The notes beneath the pieces were generated by a model. That model was not told where the DNA came from. It saw nothing but the letters and a program-made list of their open reading frames with translations, and did not search any database. Position numbers and translations under genes: made by a program. A DNA stretch of 64,000 nucleotides from Tranquillimonas sp964472855. GTDB lineage: Bacteria > Pseudomonadota > Alphaproteobacteria > Rhodobacterales > Rhodobacteraceae. Positions 43,600-50,622 of this stretch are shown piece by piece (the stretch's first letter is position 1; every line of letters begins with the position of its first letter). The stretch lies in contig CAYYMJ010000004.1 of NCBI GenBank assembly GCA_964472855.1, forward strand, positions 1 through 64,000, in the 5' to 3' direction.

Positions 43600-43670
43600 T
43601 GGCTTGCCGGATCTGCCGGCCTGCGCAATACCCAATCCGCCGGCGCTGCATCGCGGGCCCGCGTGCCGAT
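43593..43670. repeat. Direct-repeat flank of octamer array, right copy
   Basis: Second copy of the 43321-43389 unit (GATGCGCTGGCTTGCCGGA, CTGCGCAATACCCAATCCGC, CGCGGGCCCGCG), ending at the stop codon of the PP2C gene. The octamer array may have grown from the GATGCGC at the unit ends. Confidence 0.75.
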
Positions 43671-44929
43671 CAATCGGGCAAGGCCATTTCCAGCATCACG
43701 CCCGAGACGTCATCCTCGAAAACGCCCAGTTCGACCCGGTCGCGCAGGGCCGACGTGAGCGCGGCGAAAAACCGCTCCGCCGGCGCGTCGGCGGCGCGGC
43801 GGGCAAAGGCGGCCAGCCCGACCTCTTCCACCATGCCGGTGTCGGGGTCGGGGCATTCGGTCACGCCGTCGGAATACAGAAACAGCCGGTCGCCGGGCGC
43901 CAGCGTGATCTTTTCCGGCCAGTATTCGGCCCCGTCGATCAGGCCGATGGGCAGCCCGCCGCTGCCGACGAATTCGACCTTGCCACCCCGGCGCTGCACC
44001 ATCGGGTTGGGATGGCCCGCCTGGACGAAGTTGACTTCCGAGCTTGCCAGATCGACATCGGCCAGCAGCATGGTGAAGTAGTGTTCGGTCCCGAATTCCG
44101 ACAGGAACAGGGTGTTGAGTTCGGCGCACAGCGCGGGCAGCGGGCACAGGGTGACCGCGTCGCCCTCGCGGGCCAGCGCGATGTTCTGGTCGGGCGAACC
44201 GGCGTTGAACCAGGCCGCCAGCCGCGCGGTGATCATGGCCGAAGCGATGCCATGGCCGGAAACGTCGATTGAAAACAGCGCGAAGCGGCTGTCTGACACC
44301 GGCACCACGCCCACAAGATCACCACCGATCTGGCCCGAGCTTTCAAACAGGAATGACGCGCGGGCCAGACCTGAGGTAAATGGCCCGTCGGGCACCAGCG
44401 CGCGCTGAAGCTTGCGCGCCTCGGTCAGGTCACGGTCGATCGCACTGTAAAGGTCCTGCAGTTCTTCCAGTGTCTGGGTGACCAGCCGGTTCTTTTCGGT
44501 CAGTTCGCGTTCCATCCTGAGGATACGCTCGGCCGCCATGATCCGGGCCTTCAGTTCGTCCCCGTTCAGGGGCTTGACCATGAAATCGTCGGCGCCTTTT
44601 TCCAGCCCGGACGTCATGGCCGCGCTGTCGGATTTCGAGGTCAGCAGCACGAAATAGACATAGCCCTGATCCGGGCGGGCCCGGATCGCGGCGCATAGAT
44701 CGAGACCGGTCATCTCGGGCATCATCCAGTCGCTGAGAACCATGTCGACCCGGTTTGACTGCAGATGCTCCAGCGCTTCGCTGCCCGAGGCAGCCTCGAC
44801 CACCGTCATGCCCCAGCGGCCGAGCAGGCTGGAGACAATCCGGCGCTGCAGCCGGCTGTCGTCGACCACCAGCACCTTGCGGATTGCCCGCGCCGGGGGT
44901 GGGTCTTCGGTTATGGTATTTGTGTTCAT
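43670..44929 (-). CDS. Response regulator with PP2C (SpoIIE/RsbU-type) phosphatase output; RbaY-like
   Basis: A 419-residue cytosolic protein. The N-terminal receiver (about 15-135) has KVLVVDDSR, the phospho-Asp in MVLSDWMMPEMTG and the Lys in DFMVKPLNG. A coiled-coil linker follows (about 140-180), then the PP2C domain with SSGQIGGDLVG, SIDVSGHGIASAM and LFLYSDGVTECPD. This is the architecture of RbaY, a partner-switch phosphatase in Rhodobacterales; no RsbV/RsbW genes are in the window. It is divergent from an Hpt gene, suggesting a phosphorelay. ATG 44929 gives the receiver directly. Confidence 0.88.
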   Translation of the reverse strand: MNTNTITEDPPPARAIRKVLVVDDSRLQRRIVSSLLGRWGMTVVEAASGSEALEHLQSNRVDMVLSDWMMPEMTGLDLCAAIRARPDQGYVYFVLLTSKSDSAAMTSGLEKGADDFMVKPLNGDELKARIMAAERILRMERELTEKNRLVTQTLEELQDLYSAIDRDLTEARKLQRALVPDGPFTSGLARASFLFESSGQIGGDLVGVVPVSDSRFALFSIDVSGHGIASAMITARLAAWFNAGSPDQNIALAREGDAVTLCPLPALCAELNTLFLSEFGTEHYFTMLLADVDLASSEVNFVQAGHPNPMVQRRGGKVEFVGSGGLPIGLIDGAEYWPEKITLAPGDRLFLYSDGVTECPDPDTGMVEEVGLAAFARRAADAPAERFFAALTSALRDRVELGVFEDDVSGVMLEMALPD

Positions 44930-44995
44930 CAACGCCGTCTTGCCCCAACTGGCGCCACCCTGCGCGGCCATCGTTAAGATCGGGTGAAACGCAGA

Positions 44996-45013
44996 GTTAA
45001 ACCTGCAGTTAAC
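44996..45013. promoter_or_regulatory. TTAA-type inverted repeat between PP2C and Hpt genes (CtrA-like)
   Basis: GTTAA-ACCTGCAG-TTAAC, an inverted repeat with 8 bp between arms, in the 130-bp divergent promoter region. It resembles the CtrA box TTAA-N7-TTAAC but with one extra spacer base. A TTAAG lies at 44975. CtrA control is a guess. Confidence 0.35.
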
Positions 45014-45059
45014 CTGGGCCCTCTAGCGTGGGAAACGGGGCCACAGCAGAGAGGCTGTC

Positions 45060-45380
45060 ATGATCAGTTGGGAACGCGTCGACGAATTGCGCAGTGAAAT
45101 TGGAGAGGATGTATTTGGCGAGATCGTCGAGGTCTTTCTGGAAGAAATTGCCGAGGCGATGGCCCGGCTTCAGCAGGGGGCCGCGCTTGAATCGCTGAAG
45201 GCCGACCTGCATTTTGTCAAGGGATGCGCGCTGAACCTGGGGTTCCGGTCGCTGGCCGGCGCCTGCGCCGAGGCCGAGGCCAGCCCCGGCGCCGAAACGA
45301 CCGCCGCGGTGGTCGACATCTATGAGCGGTCGAAGAGCACGTTTCTGGACCGGGTCGGGTTGGTGACCGAGCCCGCCTGA
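45060..45380 (+). CDS. Hpt (histidine phosphotransfer) domain protein
   Basis: A 106-residue single-domain phosphotransferase. The phospho-His lies in DLHFVKGCALNLGF (HxxKG consensus). It likely shuttles phosphate to a receiver, and the divergent receiver-PP2C protein is an obvious candidate partner. ATG 45060 has GAGAGGCTGTC upstream. Length matches stand-alone Hpt proteins. Confidence 0.92.
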   Translation: MISWERVDELRSEIGEDVFGEIVEVFLEEIAEAMARLQQGAALESLKADLHFVKGCALNLGFRSLAGACAEAEASPGAETTAAVVDIYERSKSTFLDRVGLVTEPA

Positions 45381-45411
45381 GGTTGCGCCGGAATCGCCCC
45401 GCGCGGGACAA

Positions 45412-45484
45412 AGGGGGGCTTTGCCCCCCTCGGCGCGGGCCCGCGCCTTCGCCCCCCAGGATATTTGCCGACAGAAGTAGGACA
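45412..45484. repeat. Dispersed hairpin element, copy 2 (inverted relative to copies 1 and 3)
   Basis: GGGGGGC-TTT-GCCCCCC, then the perfect 16-bp palindrome GGCGCGGGCCCGCGCC, then CCCCCCAGGATATTTGCCGAC. It lies between the convergent ends of the Hpt gene and ilvA. It shares the ATATTT(N)GCC core and C/G-run hairpin with the elements at 35098 and 50451. Confidence 0.75.
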
Positions 45485-45492
45485 GGCGGCCG

Positions 45493-46740
45493 TCAGATCA
45501 GGAATTCGGACAAGGTCGCGTCGTTGGTTATGTCGCGCCAGGCAAAGTCGGCACTGTCCAGACGCCGGAACAGGGTTTCGAAGTTCGTTGCGTCGGAGGT
45601 TTCGATGCCGATCAGGACCGAGCCGAAATTGCGGGCCGATTTCTTGAGATATTCAAAGCGGGTGATGTCGTCGCCAGGCCCCAGAAGTTCGAGAAAGTCG
45701 CGCAGGGCGCCCGGACGCTGCGGCAGGCGCAGGATGAAGTATTTCTTGACACCGGAATAGCGCTGGGCCCGTTCCTTGACGTCGGGGAGACGTTCGAAAT
45801 CGAAATTGCCACCCGAGGTGACGCAGACGACCCGGCGGCCGTGGATGGCCGCGCCGAGGTCGGCCAGCACGTCGACCGACAGGGCGCCGGCCGGTTCCAG
45901 CACCACGCCTTCGACATTCAGCATGGTCTGAATGGTGGCGCAGATGCGGTCTTCGGGAGCCATGAACAGGTTTTGCGCCCCGACCGAGGCCAGCGCGGCG
46001 AAGGTCAGTTCGCCCATGCGCGCCACGGCGGCGCCGTCGACGAAATTGTTGACCTGCGGCAGGGTCACCGGGTGGCCGGCGTCCAGCGCCGCGGCGAGGC
46101 TGGCGGCCCCGGCGGGTTCGGCCAGGACCAGCCGCGTGGCCGGCGACATCTCGGCCAGGTATCGGCGGATGCCGGCCGACAGACCGCCGCCACCGACCGG
46201 CAGCACCACCACATCGGGTGGTCCGGGCAGGTCGGTCAGCATTTCCACCGCGACGCTGGCCTGCCCTTCGATCACGTCGGCATCGTCGAAGGGCGCCAGG
46301 AAATGCCCCCCGGCTTCGGTGCAATAGGTGCGGGCCGTGGCCAGCGTGTCGTCGAAATAGTCGCCGACCAGCCTGATCTCGACCGCGTCGCCGCCAAAGG
46401 CCCGGGTCTTGTCGACCTTTTGCTGCGGGGTGGTCACCGGCATGAAGATGACGCCGCTGACCCCGAAATGCTGGCAGACATAGGCCACGCCCTGCGCGTG
46501 GTTGCCGGCACTGGCCGCCACGAACAGCCGCTGGCCGGGATTGGCGGCGCGCCGCTTGCGCATGGCGTTGAAGGCGCCGCGGATCTTGTAGGACCGCACC
46601 GGCGACAGGTCTTCGCGCTTCAGCCAGATCTCGGCGCCGTATTTCTGCGACAGGTAATCGTTGCGCTGCAGCGGCGTCGGCGGGAACAGCGCCCGCATCC
46701 GCGCGGTCACCGCCAGCGCGTTGTCGGCAAAACCGCTCAT
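45493..46740 (-). CDS. ilvA: Threonine ammonia-lyase (threonine dehydratase)
   Basis: PLP enzyme converting threonine to 2-oxobutanoate and ammonia, first step to isoleucine. The 415-residue product has the PLP-lysine in VRSYKIRGAFNAM, AASAGNHAQGVAY, the PLP phosphate loop GGGGLSAG and TSGGN. A short C-terminal ACT-like domain (about 325-415) suggests some feedback control, smaller than the two-ACT E. coli form. The start overlaps the stop of the upstream thioesterase gene (ATGA). Confidence 0.95.
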   Translation of the reverse strand: MSGFADNALAVTARMRALFPPTPLQRNDYLSQKYGAEIWLKREDLSPVRSYKIRGAFNAMRKRRAANPGQRLFVAASAGNHAQGVAYVCQHFGVSGVIFMPVTTPQQKVDKTRAFGGDAVEIRLVGDYFDDTLATARTYCTEAGGHFLAPFDDADVIEGQASVAVEMLTDLPGPPDVVVLPVGGGGLSAGIRRYLAEMSPATRLVLAEPAGAASLAAALDAGHPVTLPQVNNFVDGAAVARMGELTFAALASVGAQNLFMAPEDRICATIQTMLNVEGVVLEPAGALSVDVLADLGAAIHGRRVVCVTSGGNFDFERLPDVKERAQRYSGVKKYFILRLPQRPGALRDFLELLGPGDDITRFEYLKKSARNFGSVLIGIETSDATNFETLFRRLDSADFAWRDITNDATLSEFLI

Positions 46741-47165
46741 CCGGCGTCGACCAGGTGCGCCCCGAGCTTTTCGGCAATCTCGGCCGGAATGACGGCTGAT
46801 CCGCGGGTTTCGGGGTCGAAGAACACCTCGACCAGATCATAGGTCGCGTGCAGGGCACCGGTGACCGCATGCAGCATCTGGAACTTGAAATTCGCGCTTT
46901 TGCTGCCGATCCGCGTGACCGCACCGCTGATGCGTATCTGGTCGCCTGCCGTCAACTCGCGCACGAAGGTGGTCGTGGCCCGCGCCGTGACGGTGTGGAT
47001 GCCGTGATCGGGCAGCATCTCGTCATAGGGCAGGCCCAGCTCGGTCCACATGTGGAAGGTTGCGTCGTCGAAGAACGGCGCATAGTGGCGCACGTTCATG
47101 TGGCCGAACTGGTCGTGATGCCACGGATGCACGACGCCGCGCATCAATTCGATCCATTTGCTCAT
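46737..47165 (-). CDS. Acyl-CoA thioesterase (4HBT hotdog fold)
   Basis: A 142-residue hotdog-fold thioesterase; motif HHDQFGHMNVRHYAPFF is the catalytic HxDxxGHMN region of 4-hydroxybenzoyl-CoA thioesterase relatives. The frame opens far upstream (48302), but that part is antisense to argG; ATG 47165 is the real start. It is translationally coupled to ilvA. Substrate unknown. Confidence 0.9.
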   Translation of the reverse strand: MSKWIELMRGVVHPWHHDQFGHMNVRHYAPFFDDATFHMWTELGLPYDEMLPDHGIHTVTARATTTFVRELTAGDQIRISGAVTRIGSKSANFKFQMLHAVTGALHATYDLVEVFFDPETRGSAVIPAEIAEKLGAHLVDAG

Positions 47166-47288
47166 CGGCCCGGTCCTTCCCCTGTTGCGGCGCCAACACA
47201 AGCACCGGCGGGCCGGGCCCGCAACCCCGCCTTGCCGATCAACTGCGCGGGCTGTAAACGGCGCCCAGCAACAAATTCCGGAGCTGAA

Positions 47289-48506
47289 ATGTCCTCGCCC
47301 AAGAAAGTCGTGCTGGCCTATTCCGGCGGTCTCGATACCTCGATCATCCTCAAATGGCTGATGGTCGAATATGGCTGCGAGGTGGTGACCTTCACCGCCG
47401 ACCTCGGCCAGGGGGAAGAGCTTGAGCCCGCCCGCGCCAAGGCCGAGATGATGGGGGCCGCCGCCATCTATGTCGAGGATCTGCGCGAAGAGTTCGTGCG
47501 CGATTTCGTCTTCCCGATGTTTCGGGCCAACGCGGTTTACGAGGGGCTTTATCTGCTGGGCACGTCGATTGCGCGGCCCCTCATTTCCAAGCGACTGGTC
47601 GAGATTGCCGCGGCCGAAGGCGCCGACGCCGTGGCCCATGGCGCCACTGGCAAGGGCAATGACCAGGTGCGGTTTGAACTCAGCGCCTATGCCCTGAACC
47701 CCGACATCCGCGTCATCGCACCCTGGCGCGAATGGGACCTGTCCAGCCGCACCCGGCTGATCGAGTTTGCCGAATCGCACCAGATTCCGATTGCGCGCGA
47801 CAAGCGGGGCGAAGCGCCGTTTTCGGTTGACGCCAATCTTCTGCACACCTCGTCCGAAGGCAAGGTGCTGGAAAACCCGGCCAATCCGGCGCCACCTTAT
47901 GTCTACCAGCGCACGGTCGACCCCGAATCGGCGCCGGACACGCCCGAGTTTATCGAGGTCGGCTTTGAACGCGGCGACGCGGTGTCGATCGATGGGCAGG
48001 CCATGTCGCCCGCGACCATCCTGACCCGGCTGAACGAACTGGGCGGCAAGCATGGCATCGGGCGGCTCGATTTCGTCGAAAACCGCTTTGTCGGCATGAA
48101 ATCGCGCGGCGTCTATGAAACCCCGGGTGGCACTGTTTTGCTCGAGGCGCACCGCGGCATCGAACAGATCACGCTCGACAGCGGCGCCGGTCATCTGAAA
48201 GACAGCCTGATGCCGCGCTATGCCGAGCTGATCTACAACGGTTTCTGGTTCAGCCCCGAACGCGAGATGCTGCAGGCCCTGATCGACCGCAGCCAGCAAC
48301 ATGTGACCGGCACCGTGCGGCTAAAGCTTTACAAGGGGTCGGCCAGTTGCGTCGGCCGCTGGTCCGACCATTCGCTGTATTCCGAGGCGCATGTCACCTT
48401 CGAAGACGACGCCGGCGCCTATGACCAGACCGATGCCGCCGGCTTCATCCAGCTGAACGCCCTGCGCCTGAAACTGCTGGCGGCGCGGGATCGGCGGCTG
48501 AAGTGA
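47289..48506 (+). CDS. argG: Argininosuccinate synthase
   Basis: ATP-dependent condensation of citrulline and aspartate in arginine synthesis. The 405-residue product has the PP-loop AYSGGLDTSIILKWL, HGATGKGNDQVRFE and SRGVYETPGG. It starts MSSPKKVVLAYSGG at ATG 47289 with GGAGCTGAA upstream. argJ of the same pathway lies 36 kb away. It is divergent from the thioesterase gene. Confidence 0.97.
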   Translation: MSSPKKVVLAYSGGLDTSIILKWLMVEYGCEVVTFTADLGQGEELEPARAKAEMMGAAAIYVEDLREEFVRDFVFPMFRANAVYEGLYLLGTSIARPLISKRLVEIAAAEGADAVAHGATGKGNDQVRFELSAYALNPDIRVIAPWREWDLSSRTRLIEFAESHQIPIARDKRGEAPFSVDANLLHTSSEGKVLENPANPAPPYVYQRTVDPESAPDTPEFIEVGFERGDAVSIDGQAMSPATILTRLNELGGKHGIGRLDFVENRFVGMKSRGVYETPGGTVLLEAHRGIEQITLDSGAGHLKDSLMPRYAELIYNGFWFSPEREMLQALIDRSQQHVTGTVRLKLYKGSASCVGRWSDHSLYSEAHVTFEDDAGAYDQTDAAGFIQLNALRLKLLAARDRRLK

Positions 48507-48964
48507 CCGCGCTGCGCCCGGTCACGCGTGACCATGTCGGCCCGCTGATCCGGCTGAAGGTCGCGCCGCACCAGGACGGCTTTGTCGCCCCCAACGCGGT
48601 CAGCCTTGCGCAGGCACCCTACGAAACCGGCGCCTTCCCATTCGCGATCTGCGACGGCGAAACGCCGGTTGGCTATCTGGCGCTGATCGACATGCGCATC
48701 CACGACTTCCGCGAAGATGGGGACGACCCGAACTCGGCCTATCTGTGGCGGCTGATGATCGGCGCCGACCACCAGAAACAGGGCCACGCCACCGCCGCGC
48801 TGGTCGCCGCCTGTGACTGGTGCACCGGCCGTGGCCTGCCGCGGCTGTTCACCTCGGCGGTGCCGGAAAATGGCGTGGTGCGCCAGTTCTACCAATCCCA
48901 GGGCTTCACCGAAACCGGGCGCGTGACCGAGGGCGAGGTGGAATATATGCGCCCCATCGCCTGA
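48503..48964 (+). CDS. GNAT family N-acetyltransferase
   Basis: A 153-residue acetyl-CoA-dependent acetyltransferase. Motif A is LMIGADHQKQGHATAAL (RxxGxG/A-type variant) and the C-terminal part YQSQGFTETGRVTEGEVEYMR is typical. The GTG start overlaps the argG stop (GTGA), giving translational coupling, but an arginine-related role is not shown. Substrate unknown. Confidence 0.88.
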   Translation: MTALRPVTRDHVGPLIRLKVAPHQDGFVAPNAVSLAQAPYETGAFPFAICDGETPVGYLALIDMRIHDFREDGDDPNSAYLWRLMIGADHQKQGHATAALVAACDWCTGRGLPRLFTSAVPENGVVRQFYQSQGFTETGRVTEGEVEYMRPIA

Positions 48965-48967
48965 CCG

Positions 48968-49675
48968 TCATGCCAGCGCCCGCTCCAGCAACCTCTCGTA
49001 GGCGGGCATGCCCAACGCCGCCAGCGCCGCGCCCGCGTCATCCAGCACCGGCACCGGCCCCTCGACCCCGGCAAAGCCGGTTGATGTGTGGACCGACCCG
49101 TACCAATGCGCCGCCCATACGCCGTCCTGCGCAATCCCCCCCGGGGCCCAGCCCAGCATCGCCGGATCAAACGGCAGGCCGATCGCCGCGCACAGGGCCG
49201 CCAAGGCAGCGCGCGGATCGGCGCGGATGCCCTCGGACGAAATGACAACCGGGTCATGGCCTGCGTCGCATAACCGCCGGAACAGGTCCCACTGCCGCTC
49301 GAACCCCAGATCGGCCGGCGTCGCCCGCTCGCGCCGGGCCGCGTAACTGGCCACCACCCGCGCCGGGTGCCGGATCAGGAACACCTGCGCGGCGCCGGCA
49401 CACCAATCCAGCGGGAAGCCGTCCAGCATGTGGTGGATCATGTGTTTCTGATAGACATGGGGGCTGCCGTTGCGGGCGCATTGCCGCGCCGCCGCCGCCG
49501 GATCGCAGGACATCGACGCCAGAACCGCATCGCGCATGGGGTGATCGACGCCGCTGGCCTGCAGGTAGGCACCGTAAAACGGCTCGTCCAAGACCGCGAA
49601 ATCAGGCCGGGCGGCAAAGGCGTACATCATCGCGGTCGACAGGTTTCTCGGGCCCGACCAGCCGGCTATTCGCAT
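48968..49675 (-). CDS. Sulfotransferase-like P-loop protein
   Basis: A 235-residue protein with an N-terminal phosphate-binding loop GWSGPRNLSTAMMYAF, the pattern of sulfotransferase-like proteins that resemble PAPS-binding enzymes, and a central VFLIRHPARVVASYAARRE (3'-PB-like, RxPxxxxxSxxxR). Such proteins are often mislabelled in databases. No acceptor can be named. ATG 49675 was chosen over the longer frame to 49765. It lies between convergent and divergent genes. Confidence 0.8.
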   Translation of the reverse strand: MRIAGWSGPRNLSTAMMYAFAARPDFAVLDEPFYGAYLQASGVDHPMRDAVLASMSCDPAAAARQCARNGSPHVYQKHMIHHMLDGFPLDWCAGAAQVFLIRHPARVVASYAARRERATPADLGFERQWDLFRRLCDAGHDPVVISSEGIRADPRAALAALCAAIGLPFDPAMLGWAPGGIAQDGVWAAHWYGSVHTSTGFAGVEGPVPVLDDAGAALAALGMPAYERLLERALA

Positions 49676-49801
49676 CTCGTCCCCCTCTGCCTTTCCGCTG
49701 AAACATCTCTCAGAACGACGTGAGATCACAAGCCAGTGAATTGCACAATCGCCGCCTGCGCGCATCTAACCGGGTCGACCCCTGGCAAGGAAAGGCCAAT
49801 C

Positions 49802-50434
49802 ATGACCCTGCGCACACTCATTCTCGCCATCACCCTCGCCCTTGGCCTGCCGGCCACCGCCAGCCGCGCCGCCGAACTGGTCGTCGCCGGTGGCTGCTTC
49901 TGGTGTGTCGAGGCCGACTTCGAAAAGGTCGCCGGCGTGCAGGGCGTCGTGTCGGGCTATACCGGCGGCACTCTGGCCAGCCCGACCTACAAGGATGTCA
50001 GCCACGGCGGCACCGGGCACTACGAGGCGGTGCGCATCCGCTTCAACCCCAACGTCGTGTCGCGCGAACGCCTGCTCTACCTGTTCTTCCGCTCGGTCGA
50101 CCCCACCGACGCCGGCGGCCAGTTCTGCGACCGGGGCAACAGCTACCGCACGGCGATCTTCGTCGCATCCCCGCACGAACGTGCCCTTGCCGAACAGGTG
50201 CGCGCCCAGGCCCGCGCCGATCTGGGGCGCCGCATCGTCACCCCGGTGCTCGACCGGGCCACCTTTTACCGGGCCGAGGCCTATCACCAGAATTATTACC
50301 ACAGCCGCGACCGCATCCTGACCCGCTTTGGCTGGATCACCAAGGAAGCCGCCTACAAGAAATATCGCGCCTCCTGCGGGCGCGACAATCGCGTGCGCGA
50401 CCTCTGGGGCAGCGCCGCCGCTTTCGCCTCCTGA
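49802..50434 (+). CDS. msrA: Peptide methionine (S)-S-oxide reductase MsrA, exported form
   Basis: Reduces methionine-S-sulfoxide in proteins. The 210-residue product begins with a signal peptide (MTLRTLILAITLALGLPATASRA) and then the active site GGCFWCVEADFEKVAGV, followed by GYTGG and FYRAEAYHQNYY. An exported MsrA, without fused MsrB, would repair periplasmic proteins. ATG 49802 gives the signal peptide; the extension from 49736 does not. Confidence 0.94.
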   Translation: MTLRTLILAITLALGLPATASRAAELVVAGGCFWCVEADFEKVAGVQGVVSGYTGGTLASPTYKDVSHGGTGHYEAVRIRFNPNVVSRERLLYLFFRSVDPTDAGGQFCDRGNSYRTAIFVASPHERALAEQVRAQARADLGRRIVTPVLDRATFYRAEAYHQNYYHSRDRILTRFGWITKEAAYKKYRASCGRDNRVRDLWGSAAAFAS

Positions 50435-50450
50435 CTGTCCCGCCCATCAG

Positions 50451-50520
50451 CTTGGGCCAAATATCCCGGGGGTGAATGCGCGCCCGCGCGCAGAGGGGGC
50501 AGCGCCCCCTCCCCCGCAAC
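50451..50520. repeat. Dispersed hairpin element, copy 3
   Basis: CTTGGGCCAAATATCCCGGG, then GCGCGCCCGCGCGC, then AGGGGGC-AGC-GCCCCCT (7-bp stem). It lies between msrA and mutS. Same orientation and core as the copy at 35098. Confidence 0.75.
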
Positions 50521-50622
50521 CAGACAATCCCGCCCGCGCCAGCGCGCCCGGGGCCAAGATCCGGCTTCCGGTGGCGGCAAACCGGCGATAGGTTGCAGCC
50601 TCAGCGCGACCGAGGGGACAGC

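Noticed and set aside
42970..43673. Protein-coding repeats (HRRIGASA / RRCADAPM) in several frames across the octamer array
   Set aside because: The 8-bp unit produces repeats in every frame; no start, ribosome-binding site or non-repeat domain supports a gene.
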